DNA from: RH-AL1 sp965277355
Lineage (GTDB): Bacteria > Pseudomonadota > Alphaproteobacteria > Rhizobiales > Beijerinckiaceae
NCBI GenBank assembly: GCA_965277355.1
Contig: CBDICN010000001.1
Span: 1,240,001 to 1,304,000, forward strand
Length of the DNA: 64,000 bases
Reading direction: 5' to 3'
Shown here: piece by piece, positions 26,138 through 34,773 of the stretch
Layout of the letters: each line of letters opens with the position of its first letter
Numbering within the stretch: position 1 is the stretch's first letter
Notes under the pieces: model-generated
Told to the model about the DNA's origin: nothing
Databases searched by the model: none
Seen by the model: only the letters and a program-made list of their open reading frames with translations
Translations under genes and position numbers: made by a program

Positions 26138-27343
26138 TTGCCCCAAATCGTTACGCCACATGTCCTGATCGCCGGCGCCGGGATCGGCGGTCTCACCGCC
26201 GCCTTGACGCTCGCCAAGGCGGGCGCGACCGTCACGCTGCTGGAGCGCTCGCCGCTGCTGGAACAGGTCGGCGCCGGCTTGCAGCTCTCGCCGAACGCCA
26301 ACCGCATCCTCGATGGACTGGGTCTTCGCGACCCGGTCGCGGCCGCCGCGGTCCGGCCCGCCGGCATCCGCGTGCGCGCCGCGCGCAGCGGACGCACGCT
26401 GTCCGTCATGCCGCTCGCAGGCGCCGAGCAGCGCTGGGGCTCGCCCTACTGCGTGCTCCGCCGCGCCGATCTCCAGGCGATCCTCCTCGCGGCGGTGCGC
26501 GCGGACCCGGCGATCACGCTAGCGCTCGGGACGACGCTGGCCGGCTTCGCCGCCACATCCACCGGCGTGGCGGTGACGGTCAAGGCCGACCGCATCACCC
26601 GCGGCCTCGAGGGCGATGCGCTGATCGGCGCCGACGGGGTACGCTCGACGGTGCGCGCGAAGCTCGTTGCCGTTGACGACGACGCCCCGCGCGAGACCGG
26701 GCGCACCGCCTGGCGCGGCCTCGTCGACGCCGACCGGGGCGGCCCGATGTTCTCCGCGGGCGAGACCGGCCTCTGGCTCGGACGCGATACCCATCTGGTG
26801 CACTATCCCCTGAAGGGCGGCAGCATCAACGTCGTCGCCGTCACCCGCGACGGCGCCGGCGCGACCTCGAACGACTTCTGGTCGTCTCCGGGCGATCCCG
26901 CTCGGATCGCAGCCCGGTTTGCGGGTTGGCACCACGCCGCTCGCGGCCTGATCGCCGCAGCGCCCGGCTGGAGCACCTGGCCGCTGTTCGACCGCGATCC
27001 GCTGTCCGCCTGGAATGCCGGGCCGATTGCGCTGCTGGGCGACGCGGCCCATCCGATCCTGCCGTTCCTGGCTCAAGGCGCGGCCCAGGCGATCGAGGAT
27101 GCCGGCGCGCTCGCCGCCGCGGTTGCCTCGACCCGGTCGATGCCGGACGCGCTCGCCGCCTATTCGCGCGCGCGCCAGCCTCGCGCCACGCGGGTCCAGG
27201 AGAGCTCGCGCCAGCTCGGCCGCATCTACCATCTCGCCGGCCCGCTGGCGGTCGCCCGCGATGCCTCGATGCGCCTGCTTGGGCCGCGGCGGCTGCTGGC
27301 CCGCTACGATTGGCTCTACGGCCCACCTCTCCAACGAACGTGA
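26138..27343 (+). CDS. FAD-dependent monooxygenase (UbiH/salicylate hydroxylase-like)
   Basis: A 401-residue class A flavoprotein monooxygenase. The Rossmann motif is GAGIGGLTAALTLAKAG, followed by LLERSPLLEQVGAGLQLSPNA; DG motif ALIGADGVRSTVR; and the second FAD motif LLGDAAHPILPFLAQGAAQAIEDA. It would hydroxylate an aromatic substrate with NAD(P)H and O2. Sequence style is nearest to salicylate-hydroxylase-like proteins; ubiquinone hydroxylation is an alternative. The start is TTG, abutting the preceding stop. Confidence 0.88.
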   Translation: MPQIVTPHVLIAGAGIGGLTAALTLAKAGATVTLLERSPLLEQVGAGLQLSPNANRILDGLGLRDPVAAAAVRPAGIRVRAARSGRTLSVMPLAGAEQRWGSPYCVLRRADLQAILLAAVRADPAITLALGTTLAGFAATSTGVAVTVKADRITRGLEGDALIGADGVRSTVRAKLVAVDDDAPRETGRTAWRGLVDADRGGPMFSAGETGLWLGRDTHLVHYPLKGGSINVVAVTRDGAGATSNDFWSSPGDPARIAARFAGWHHAARGLIAAAPGWSTWPLFDRDPLSAWNAGPIALLGDAAHPILPFLAQGAAQAIEDAGALAAAVASTRSMPDALAAYSRARQPRATRVQESSRQLGRIYHLAGPLAVARDASMRLLGPRRLLARYDWLYGPPLQRT

Positions 27344-27414
27344 CAGTCCGGGAGCGGACGGCTTAGGTTCGGAACGATAGATTCGGGTGCTCACCGGGAT
27401 TGACGGTGCTTGAC

Positions 27415-28356
27415 ATGGACGCTGGCGCGGACTTCGACGAGATCGAGGCACCTGACCTCAGGTCGGCGCACGTCATCGTCGTCGGCAACGAGAAGGGAGG
27501 CACCGGCAAATCGACGCTGTCGATCCATCTTACCGTCGCGCTGATGAAAGCCGGCTTCCGGGTCGCGACCATCGACCTCGACACGCGCCAGCAGACCCTC
27601 ACGCGTTTCTTCGAGAACCGCCGGTCTTGGGCGCAGAGCGCGCCTTGGGACGTCGAGCTGCCGTTCCATTTCGCGCTGGAGCGCGGCGAATCCGAGAACG
27701 TCCGCGACAACGAAACCAAGGAATTCACCGAGTTCGCCGACGCCATCGGGCAGGTCGAGCACGCCTACGAATTCGTGGTGATCGACACGCCGGCCTCGGA
27801 CTCCTACCTCATGCGCCTCGCCCATTCGCTGGCCGACACGCTCGTCTCGCCGGTGAACGATTCCTACATCGACGTCGACGTGTTCTCCCGCGTCCACCAC
27901 GACAGGACCAAGCGCGGCGCAGTGGCGCATTACGCCGATCTGGTGATCGAGGCGCGGCGCAAGCGCCACCTTGTCGACCAGGGCATTATCGACTGGGTCC
28001 TGGTGCGCAACCGCATCGCCTCGCTGCAGTCGAACAACGCGCGCCAGATCGCCATCAGCATCGGGCGCATGGCGATGGAGCTAAAATTCCGACCTGCGGA
28101 GGGGCTGCACGACCGGGTGATCTTCCGCGAGCTGTTCCCGATCGGGCTCACCGCACTCGACCCGATCGAGGAGGCGATGAAGACCGGCGCGCTGTCGGCT
28201 TCGCAACAGTCAGCGCGCCGCGAGATCGAGGAACTGCTCGAGACCCTGAAGCTGCCGGAGCGCGGCACCGGGATGGCCCACCTGCAAGCCCGGCACCAAT
28301 GGTTCGAGCGGATCTCGAGCTTCTACCGCGCCATGGAAGCGGGTCGGCCGGTCTAG
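27415..28356 (+). CDS. mipZ: Division-plane positioning ATPase MipZ
   Basis: A 313-residue ParA/MinD-type ATPase. In alphaproteobacteria MipZ forms a gradient from ParB at the poles and inhibits FtsZ polymerisation, so that division occurs at mid-cell. The deviant Walker A GNEKGGTGKST (about 24-34) is present, with VATIDLDTRQQTLTRFFENR and FVVIDTPASDSYLMRLAHSLAD, which separate MipZ from chromosomal ParA. ATG 27415 is used; TTG 27400, GTG 27406 and TTG 27409 are in-frame alternatives. It is convergent with the GST-like gene; stops overlap by four bases. Confidence 0.93.
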   Translation: MDAGADFDEIEAPDLRSAHVIVVGNEKGGTGKSTLSIHLTVALMKAGFRVATIDLDTRQQTLTRFFENRRSWAQSAPWDVELPFHFALERGESENVRDNETKEFTEFADAIGQVEHAYEFVVIDTPASDSYLMRLAHSLADTLVSPVNDSYIDVDVFSRVHHDRTKRGAVAHYADLVIEARRKRHLVDQGIIDWVLVRNRIASLQSNNARQIAISIGRMAMELKFRPAEGLHDRVIFRELFPIGLTALDPIEEAMKTGALSASQQSARREIEELLETLKLPERGTGMAHLQARHQWFERISSFYRAMEAGRPV

Positions 28357-29009
28357 AATTCGACCTCCAGCTCCTCGACGTCCTCGGGCTCGGCTCGCGC
28401 CGCGTCGATCCATTCGCGCATCTCGGGCATCGCCAGGATCGTCGCGCAGTAGCGTTCGCAGGTCTCGTCCACCGGCACGTGATAGGTCTTCAACCGGGTC
28501 ACGACGGGAGCAAACATCGCGTCGGCGACGCAGCGCTGATCGCCCAGGAGGTAGGGTCCGTCGAACGTCTCGATGCAGTCGCGCCAGATCGTGAAGATGC
28601 GGTCGATGTCGGCCTGGGCGCGCGACCAGACCTTGTAGGTCGGGAAACTGCCCTTGATGTTCATCGGCAGCGACGAGCGCAGCGGCGCGAAGCCGGCGTG
28701 CATTTCGCCGCTGATCGAGCGGGCGTGCGCCCGCTCGCGTCGACCTGCCGGCATCAGCCCGGCACCCGGCCTCACCTCGTGAAGGTACTCGGCGATGGCC
28801 ATATTGTTCCAGATCACGAGCCCGTCGTGGCGCAGGCACGGCACCAGCATGGAGGGCGACAGCAGGAGCAGCTCGGCCCGCATCGCCGTATCGGTCGGCG
28901 GGATGACGATCTCCTCGAAGTCGAGGCCCGACATCTTCGCGAGCAGCCAGCCGCGAAGAGACCACGACGAATAGTTCTTGCTGCTGATGGTGAGTGTCGT
29001 CTCGGACAA
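28353..29009 (-). CDS. Glutathione S-transferase family protein
   Basis: A 218-residue GST-like protein. The thioredoxin-fold N-terminal domain starts TLTISSKNYSSWSLRGWLLAK, where the serine in YSSWSLR is the usual glutathione-contact position; PSMLVPCLRHDG carries the cis-proline. The helical C-terminal domain follows (about 90-210) and the tail is acidic. TTG 29009 is chosen because GGAGGG lies 7 bases upstream and it matches the domain boundary; an open frame to 29129 looks artefactual. Substrate unknown. Confidence 0.85.
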   Translation of the reverse strand: MSETTLTISSKNYSSWSLRGWLLAKMSGLDFEEIVIPPTDTAMRAELLLLSPSMLVPCLRHDGLVIWNNMAIAEYLHEVRPGAGLMPAGRRERAHARSISGEMHAGFAPLRSSLPMNIKGSFPTYKVWSRAQADIDRIFTIWRDCIETFDGPYLLGDQRCVADAMFAPVVTRLKTYHVPVDETCERYCATILAMPEMREWIDAARAEPEDVEELEVEF

Positions 29010-29127
29010 ATGTCCGCCCTCCCCCGCGCCTCCGCCGGCAGGCACGGGCATCCAATGGCTTGCATGTTGCATGCCGAGACGCGCCAAGCCGCGGGCGCGC
29101 CTGCTTGGCTCCGCTTCACGGTGATCC

Positions 29128-30342
29128 ATGCTCTACCAGGCCTTCGAGGCGCAAGCGTCGATGTTCGATTTCATGCGGCCGTTCGCCTCCGCCTGGGCGA
29201 CGACGCTGCGGCTGCCGTGGCCAGGCATCATGCCGCGCACGTTGCGCTCCATGGCCGGCCAGCTCGACGTGTTCGCGCAGCTGCGCATCACCGCGAGACG
29301 GCCGGCCTTCCGCATCGAGCCCGTGCTCGTCGGGAACGTTTTCGCCGCCGTCGAGGAGGAGGTCGTCGCCGCGACGCCGTTCGCGGGCCTGCTGCGCTTC
29401 CGCAAGAACTGCGGGGTGGTCCACCCGAAGGTGCTGGTCGTCGCCCCCATGTCCGGTCATTTCGCCACGCTGCTGCGGGCCACCGTGCAGACGCTCCTCA
29501 TCGACCATGACGTCTACATCACCGACTGGCACAACATCCGCGACGTGCCGCTCGCGGCGGGACCCTTCTCGCTCTCCACCTATGTCGAGGAGCTGATCGG
29601 TTTTCTTCGAGTGCTCGGCGAAGGATCGCACCTCGTCGCGGTGTGCCAGCCGGCGGTGCCTGCTCTCGCCGCGGCGGCGATCATGGCCGAGGATGGCGAT
29701 CCGGCGATGCCGCGTAGCATGACGTTGATGGCGGGACCGATCGACACCCGCATCAACCCGACGACCGTCAACAAGCTCGCGCTCGAGAAGCCGATCGAGT
29801 GGTTCGAGAGCAAACTGACGGATGCGGTCCCGCACGGCTACAAAGGTGTCGGCCGCCGCGTCTACCCAGGCTTCCTGCAGCTGACCGCCTTCATGAGCAT
29901 GAACCCGGAGCGCCACAAGCGCGCTTTCGAGCAGATGGCCAAGGCGCTCGCCGACGGGGACGCCGCCACCTATGCGACGATGAAGGGGTTCTACGACGAG
30001 TATTTCGCGGTGATGGACCTTCCGGCGGACTTCTACCTCGAGACGGTCCGCGACGTGTTCCAGATCCACGCGCTGCCGCTCGGCACGCTCAAGATCTCCG
30101 GCCGCACCATCGATCCCCGGGCGATCCGGCGCACCGCCCTCCTCACCGTCGAAGGCGAGCGCGACGATATCTGCGGGCTCGGCCAGACTCTGGCGGCGCA
30201 GGAACTCTGCACCAGCGTGCGTCCCTATAAACGCATGCATCATGTTCAGACCGGCGTCGGGCATTACGGCGTCTTCAGCGGCCGCCGCTGGATCGCGGAA
30301 GTCTATCCGAAGGTGCGCGACATCATCGCGATGGCGGGCTGA
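29128..30342 (+). CDS. phaZ: Intracellular polyhydroxybutyrate depolymerase
   Basis: A 404-residue alpha/beta-fold enzyme that mobilises PHB granules. It has the family elements CGVVHPKVLVVAPMSGHFATLLR, VYITDWHNIRDVP and, at the nucleophile position, VCQPAVPAL: a cysteine (C173) in place of serine, as established for Ralstonia-type intracellular PhaZ. The late GVGHYGVFSGRRW contains the catalytic histidine. Start ATG 29128. The gene is divergent from the GST gene and convergent with the oxidase operon, with about 47 bases between stops. It implies that the organism stores PHB. Confidence 0.93.
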   Translation: MLYQAFEAQASMFDFMRPFASAWATTLRLPWPGIMPRTLRSMAGQLDVFAQLRITARRPAFRIEPVLVGNVFAAVEEEVVAATPFAGLLRFRKNCGVVHPKVLVVAPMSGHFATLLRATVQTLLIDHDVYITDWHNIRDVPLAAGPFSLSTYVEELIGFLRVLGEGSHLVAVCQPAVPALAAAAIMAEDGDPAMPRSMTLMAGPIDTRINPTTVNKLALEKPIEWFESKLTDAVPHGYKGVGRRVYPGFLQLTAFMSMNPERHKRAFEQMAKALADGDAATYATMKGFYDEYFAVMDLPADFYLETVRDVFQIHALPLGTLKISGRTIDPRAIRRTALLTVEGERDDICGLGQTLAAQELCTSVRPYKRMHHVQTGVGHYGVFSGRRWIAEVYPKVRDIIAMAG

Positions 30343-30389
30343 GCTGGCGCTCGCTGGGCCCGGCGCGTGTTTCTCGCCCGAGCTCGCGT

Positions 30390-30743
30390 CTACCGCCCGA
30401 GATAGTCGATCATCGTCATCGTGAACATGATGGCGACCCAGCAGAAGCCGAGGATCGAGAAGAAGCGCGTGAGCGGCGGATCCTCGATGACCTCCATCGA
30501 GAACAACAGGACCGTCGCGATCATGCAAAACAGGATCGGCAGCTCCGCCACCCAAGCGTACGGAAACGGATGCAGCCATCCGAGCGCGATGTTCGCGGCG
30601 AGCAGGGTCATCAGCGCGGCAAACGTGATGACCGGCACCCGCATGTGATGCCAAAGCTCACGCTTCTGCTTGCCGGTGAGCCCCGGGCGGAGATCGGGTC
30701 CGGCCATTCCGTTGGGCTCGCTCATCGGGAGGCGCTTGCTCAT
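30390..30743 (-). CDS. ctaF: Cytochrome c oxidase subunit IV (small membrane subunit)
   Basis: A 117-residue protein with three predicted membrane helices: about 36-56, 64-84 and 93-113. It matches the small subunit IV of caa3-type oxidases (segment WLHPFPYAWVAELPILFCMIATVLLFSMEVIEDPP). It lies last in the operon, 13 bases after subunit III, and stabilises the oxidase core. ATG 30743 is used; ATG 30725 is possible. Sequence-based family assignment is weaker than for the other subunits, but position strongly supports it. Confidence 0.82.
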   Translation of the reverse strand: MSKRLPMSEPNGMAGPDLRPGLTGKQKRELWHHMRVPVITFAALMTLLAANIALGWLHPFPYAWVAELPILFCMIATVLLFSMEVIEDPPLTRFFSILGFCWVAIMFTMTMIDYLGR

Positions 30744-30756
30744 GTCGACCGCCCGC

Positions 30757-31407
30757 TTATCGATTCATTACGTAGAGGATGGTGAAGACCATGATCCACA
30801 TCAAGTCGATGAAATGCCAGTACAGGCCGTAGACCTCAATGCGGTTCTGATGGCGGGAGAGGTAGCCCGGCGCCTTGGACTGGATCGCCAGCACCATCAG
30901 AATTGCGACGCCCGTTGTCAAATGGAAGCCGTGCAGCGCGGTCGCGACGTAGTAGAGGTTGACGTAGAGGATCGAGGCGCGGTCGCCGGCGAGATCGTAG
31001 GGGCGCGCCATGAACGGCGTCAGGTGGTCGAGATAGTCCTTGTAATACTCGTAGCCCTTGAGCACCAGGAACAGCGTGCCGAGCGCCGCCGTGGCGTACA
31101 TGCACCACACCATGATCTTCTGCCAGCCGAGCCGCGACGTCATGATCGCAGCCGACATGGTGAGCGACGAGATGATCAGGACCGCGGTGTTCGAAGCGCC
31201 GATCCAGAACTCGAGGTGATGTGTGGCGAGCTTGACGGAGGCCGGGTGCAGCAGCCGCAGCACCAGGGCGACGAGGAACAGAGCCGCAAACAGCAGGAGT
31301 TCCGTCAGCAGCCACGACCACATGCCGAGCGATGCGGCGTGACGCTGCTGCCGGACCTCGTGGAACTGCTCGTGGAGTTCGACCCCGACGGTCGCGGCGT
31401 CAGACAC
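30757..31407 (-). CDS. ctaE: Cytochrome c oxidase subunit III
   Basis: A 216-residue subunit III of a haem-copper oxidase with about five membrane helices. Diagnostic stretches are MWSWLLTELLLFAALFLVALVLR, the early SLTMSAA and the C-terminal half TALHGFHLTTGVAILMVLA and VYGLYWHFIDLMWIMVFTILYV. Starting from GTG 31407 it overlaps the stop of subunit I by 8 bases. It belongs to the short, five-helix type found in caa3 and quinol oxidases. Confidence 0.93.
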   Translation of the reverse strand: MSDAATVGVELHEQFHEVRQQRHAASLGMWSWLLTELLLFAALFLVALVLRLLHPASVKLATHHLEFWIGASNTAVLIISSLTMSAAIMTSRLGWQKIMVWCMYATAALGTLFLVLKGYEYYKDYLDHLTPFMARPYDLAGDRASILYVNLYYVATALHGFHLTTGVAILMVLAIQSKAPGYLSRHQNRIEVYGLYWHFIDLMWIMVFTILYVMNR

Positions 31408-33046
31408 GCTCGTTCACCTGGATCGGGTAGTCGTAGGGATCGAAATCGACGTAGGGCGGCGTGATGAAGTTGTGCTTGGGCGGCGGCGAGGTCGTCGTCC
31501 ACTCGAGTCCCTTGGCGTTCCAAGGGTTGGCGGACGCCTTGCGCCCGAACCACAGCGACCACAGCAGGTAGACCAGCGGGAAGATGTAGCCGACGGCCAG
31601 GATGGTCGACCCGGCCGAGCTCAAAATATTGAGGAGCTGGAACTCGGCCGGATAGATGTGATAGCGCCGCGGCATGCCGAGATAGCCGAGGATGAACTGC
31701 GGGAAGAAGGTGGTGTTGAAGCCGATGAAGATGAGCAGCGCGGAGACGCGCCCCCATGCCTCCGGGTACATGCGTCCGGTGAACTTCGGCCACCAGAAGT
31801 GCAGCCCTCCGAGAAACGCGAGCATGGTGCCGCCAACCATGATGTAGTGGAAATGCGCGACGACGAAGTAGGTGTCGTGCACGTGTTCGTTGATGGCCAG
31901 CGTGGCGAGATACAGGCCAGTGAGGCCGCCGATCACGAAAAGCCCGATATAGCCCATCGCATAAAGCATCGGCGTATCGAGTCGCAGGTCGCCTTTGTGG
32001 ATCGTCGCCGTCCAATTATAGACCTTCACCGCGGAAGGGACGGCAACGGCAAAGGAAAAAAACGAGAAAGCGAGGCTCGCGTAGGTGCTCTGCCCGTTGA
32101 CGAACATGTGGTGGCCCCACACGAAAAAGGTGATCGTGGCGAGGGCAATCGTCGCGTAGCAGATGAAGCGGTAGCCGAAGATCTTCTTCTGCGAGAAGGC
32201 CGGCACGATCTCCGAGATCACGCCCATGCCGGGCAGCACCATGATGTAGACGGCCGGGTGCGAGTAGAACCAGAACAGGTGCTCGAACAGCACCGGGTCG
32301 CCGCCGAGCGCCGGATCGAACACGCCGATGCCGAAGGCGCGCTCCAGCACGAGTAAGGTCAAGGCCATCGTGATGACCGGCGTCGCCAGCAGGAAGATCA
32401 GGCTTGTCGCATACATCGTCCAAACGAAGATCGGCATGCGGAACCAGTGCATGCCGGGTGCGCGCATCGTGTGGATGGTGACAACGAAGTTGAGCCCGGT
32501 GAGGATCGACGAGAAGCCGACGATGATGACGCCGATCAGCGCCGGGATGACATAGGTGTTGGAGAAGGTCGTTGAGAACGGCGCGTAGAACGTCCAGCCG
32601 GTGTCGACGCCGCCGATCACCACGGTGAGCAGCGTGAAGAACGAGCCGGTCATGAAGATGTACCAGCTCATGAGATTGAGCTTGGGGAAGGCGAGGTCCT
32701 TGGCGCCGATCATCAGCGGCAGCAGGAAGTTGCCCATCGTCGCCGGGATCGAAGGAATGAGGAAGAACCAGACCATCACGACGCCGTGGATCGTGAAGAG
32801 TTTGTTGTAGGTATCGTTGGAGAAAATCTTCCCGTCCGGCACCACCAGGGCCAGGCGCACCGCGCCGGCGGCGACCGCGCCGACGATGAAAAAAGCGGTG
32901 ATCGAGATAAGATAAAGGACCGCGATGCGCTTGTGGTCGATCGTGAAGAACCATGAGCGCAGCGTGTGGGCGTCGTGCAAGTAGTCCAATGGGCGCTGCA
33001 GCGTGGCCCGCGGCGGACTACGGTCGCGTAGCGCGAAATCAGTCAT
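31400..33046 (-). CDS. ctaD: Cytochrome c oxidase subunit I, A2 type
   Basis: A 548-residue catalytic subunit. It carries the haem a ligand in FTIHGVVM (H87), the YSHPAVYIMVLPGMG motif (about 261-275) with the Tyr that cross-links to a CuB histidine, GHHMF (about 311-315) and the late helix HFHYIMVGG with haem a/a3 histidines. The YS in place of the GHPEVY glutamate marks the A2 class. It reduces O2 to water and pumps protons. ATG 33046 overlaps the subunit II stop by 8 bases; an in-frame ATG at 33067 lies inside the coding end of subunit II. Confidence 0.96.
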   Translation of the reverse strand: MTDFALRDRSPPRATLQRPLDYLHDAHTLRSWFFTIDHKRIAVLYLISITAFFIVGAVAAGAVRLALVVPDGKIFSNDTYNKLFTIHGVVMVWFFLIPSIPATMGNFLLPLMIGAKDLAFPKLNLMSWYIFMTGSFFTLLTVVIGGVDTGWTFYAPFSTTFSNTYVIPALIGVIIVGFSSILTGLNFVVTIHTMRAPGMHWFRMPIFVWTMYATSLIFLLATPVITMALTLLVLERAFGIGVFDPALGGDPVLFEHLFWFYSHPAVYIMVLPGMGVISEIVPAFSQKKIFGYRFICYATIALATITFFVWGHHMFVNGQSTYASLAFSFFSFAVAVPSAVKVYNWTATIHKGDLRLDTPMLYAMGYIGLFVIGGLTGLYLATLAINEHVHDTYFVVAHFHYIMVGGTMLAFLGGLHFWWPKFTGRMYPEAWGRVSALLIFIGFNTTFFPQFILGYLGMPRRYHIYPAEFQLLNILSSAGSTILAVGYIFPLVYLLWSLWFGRKASANPWNAKGLEWTTTSPPPKHNFITPPYVDFDPYDYPIQVNERV

Positions 33047-33998
33047 TGGCCTGGTCCTTGTTGTCACTTAGCGACTTCACGTAGGCGACGACGCGAACGA
33101 GATCCTCCTCCGCGATCTTGCCCTTGTAGCTCGGCATGTTCTGCTTGTAGCCGGCGATCTTGTTGTCGTCGGGATTGAGGATCTTGTCGCGGATGTAGCT
33201 GTCGTCGGCGACCACCGTGCCGCCGGCCTCAAGCGGCACCGGCTTGTGATAGAGGCCGGCAAGGGAGGGCGCCTTGACGGTGGAATTGGCGCGGTGGCAG
33301 CCGGAGCAGCCGTAGGACTGGAACACCACCTCCCCGGCGTTCGCCACGCTCTGCCCGGACGCCGACTGCGTCAGCCACTTCTGGTAGTCGGCCGGCTTCA
33401 TGATGGTCAGAGTGCCGCCCATCTCGGAATGGTCGGTCCCGCAATATTCCGAGCAGAACAGGTGGAAGGAGCCGGTCTTGTCGGCCCTGAACCAGAGATC
33501 CGTGTAGCGGCCCGGTATGGTCTCCATCTGGATGCGCAAAGCCGGGATGTAGAGGGCATGGATCACGTCCTGCGAGATCATTCGGATGACGACAGGCTGG
33601 CCTTCGGGAACGTGCAGGTCGTTGATCTCGGACTGGCCGCCGGGATGCTGGAACTTCCACATCCATTGCCGCCCGATCGCATTGATCTGCATCGCGCCGG
33701 CCGGCGGGTTCTTCTGCTCGGCGAACAGCTCCGCGCCCCAGACGAAGAAGATGAGCGTGAGCGCGAAAGGGATCAGCATCCACGAGATTTCGATAAGGTT
33801 GCTGCGCTCGTCGGAGGTGTCGCGACTGACCTTTCGCCCGGCTCGGTACTTGAAGGCGAAATAGGTGATCGCGAGGAAGATCGGCACCGTGAGGAGAAGC
33901 GTGACGGCGGTGAAGGCCAGGATGAGGTAGTCGGCCTGCGTGGCCGCGTGCGAGGCCGCCTCCGGCCAGATGGCGAGCGGGTTGCCTTCGCCGTTCAT
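33039..33998 (-). CDS. ctaC: Cytochrome c oxidase subunit II with fused cytochrome c domain (caa3 type)
   Basis: A 319-residue protein with two N-terminal membrane helices (about 24-48, 70-92), a periplasmic CuA domain and a C-terminal cytochrome c domain. CuA ligands are seen in VIHALYIP (H147) and CSEYCGTDHSEM (C182, C186, H190, M193). The haem site is CSGCH (C231-H235), with a probable Met ligand in NMPSYKGKI. The fused haem makes it caa3-type, able to take electrons directly from a partner complex. The start follows GGAAGGA. No lipobox is seen. It lies between the unknown membrane protein and subunit I. Confidence 0.95.
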   Translation of the reverse strand: MNGEGNPLAIWPEAASHAATQADYLILAFTAVTLLLTVPIFLAITYFAFKYRAGRKVSRDTSDERSNLIEISWMLIPFALTLIFFVWGAELFAEQKNPPAGAMQINAIGRQWMWKFQHPGGQSEINDLHVPEGQPVVIRMISQDVIHALYIPALRIQMETIPGRYTDLWFRADKTGSFHLFCSEYCGTDHSEMGGTLTIMKPADYQKWLTQSASGQSVANAGEVVFQSYGCSGCHRANSTVKAPSLAGLYHKPVPLEAGGTVVADDSYIRDKILNPDDNKIAGYKQNMPSYKGKIAEEDLVRVVAYVKSLSDNKDQAND

Positions 33999-34032
33999 GG
34001 CTCGTCCTTCCGCGTCATCATGTACCGCTTCA

Positions 34033-34773
34033 TCATTTGGAATCCGACGGCTTGCGCGCGGCCGGGTTGTAGCTCGGCGCGACGGCACCGGGCCGTCCCT
34101 CTCCCTGCACGCGGTTCGCCGGCTTGTTCCGCGGTCGCGCCGCGTCGTAGGCGGGCAGCGAGGGCATCGGCTTGCCCGGCGTGCTGACGGGAACACCGGC
34201 GGCATCGGCCTGGGCGGCTCCATCGAGCGGCTTGCCGACGACCTGCCGCATCGCGCGCTCGATCGGGATGTGCGCGCCCTTACGGTCCGGCTCGGCATAG
34301 CCGTAGCTGGTCAGCCGGCGCTGCTGCTCCATGATCGTCGCGTCGATCTCGCGATTGGGTTCGGCCTGGAGATGCGGCAGCGGCGGCACGATGGGCTGCC
34401 GCTGCTGCGCGGTGTCAGTCTTCGACTGGCTGATGAAATGCCTGCCGAAACCATCGTACATAAAGAAGACGCCGACGACGCCGGCCACCATGATCGCGAT
34501 CGAGACGACCATGATGATCGCGAGGACTCGAATGTTGGTATCCTCGACCTCGTAGCCGGCCTCGCGCGACTTCGCGTTGACCGGACCGCGAGGCTCGCCG
34601 CGCCCGGCATCGAATTCGGAATCGGGGGCGAGGCCCTCGTGCGCGCGCTGCTTGCGCCGCGCCCGTAGCCCGACGTAGGCGGCCGTCGAGGCGCCCGCCG
34701 CGACCAGGCCGAGGCCGAGCCCGGCGATCAGTCCGACGGTCCGGTCGCGCGTGGCTCCGCGATCCTCAACCAT
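34033..34773 (-). CDS. Uncharacterised two-helix membrane protein between ACIII and oxidase genes
   Basis: A 246-residue protein I cannot assign to a named family. Helix 1 is at about 12-36, followed by a basic cytoplasmic-looking loop (LRARRKQR) and an acidic stretch; helix 2 lies at about 82-105. The periplasmic part contains MEQQRRLTSYGYAEPDRKG and AHIPIERAMRQVV (about 148-179), then a Pro-rich tail. A similar YGW...IPIxRAM pattern is, as I recall, found in unnamed proteins beside haem-copper oxidases elsewhere. The start overlaps the actF stop by 8 bases, so it is part of the operon. A structural or assembly role linking ACIII and oxidase is inferred from position. Confidence 0.8.
   Translation of the reverse strand: MVEDRGATRDRTVGLIAGLGLGLVAAGASTAAYVGLRARRKQRAHEGLAPDSEFDAGRGEPRGPVNAKSREAGYEVEDTNIRVLAIIMVVSIAIMVAGVVGVFFMYDGFGRHFISQSKTDTAQQRQPIVPPLPHLQAEPNREIDATIMEQQRRLTSYGYAEPDRKGAHIPIERAMRQVVGKPLDGAAQADAAGVPVSTPGKPMPSLPAYDAARPRNKPANRVQGEGRPGAVAPSYNPAARKPSDSK

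Noticed and set aside
30343..30389. Terminator between phaZ and the oxidase operon
   Set aside because: GC-rich sequence, but no clear stem followed by a T-run on either strand.
33047..33067. ATG 33067 as start of oxidase subunit I
   Set aside because: It is in frame, but lies within the end of subunit II; the 8-base overlap at 33046 matches the other operon junctions.
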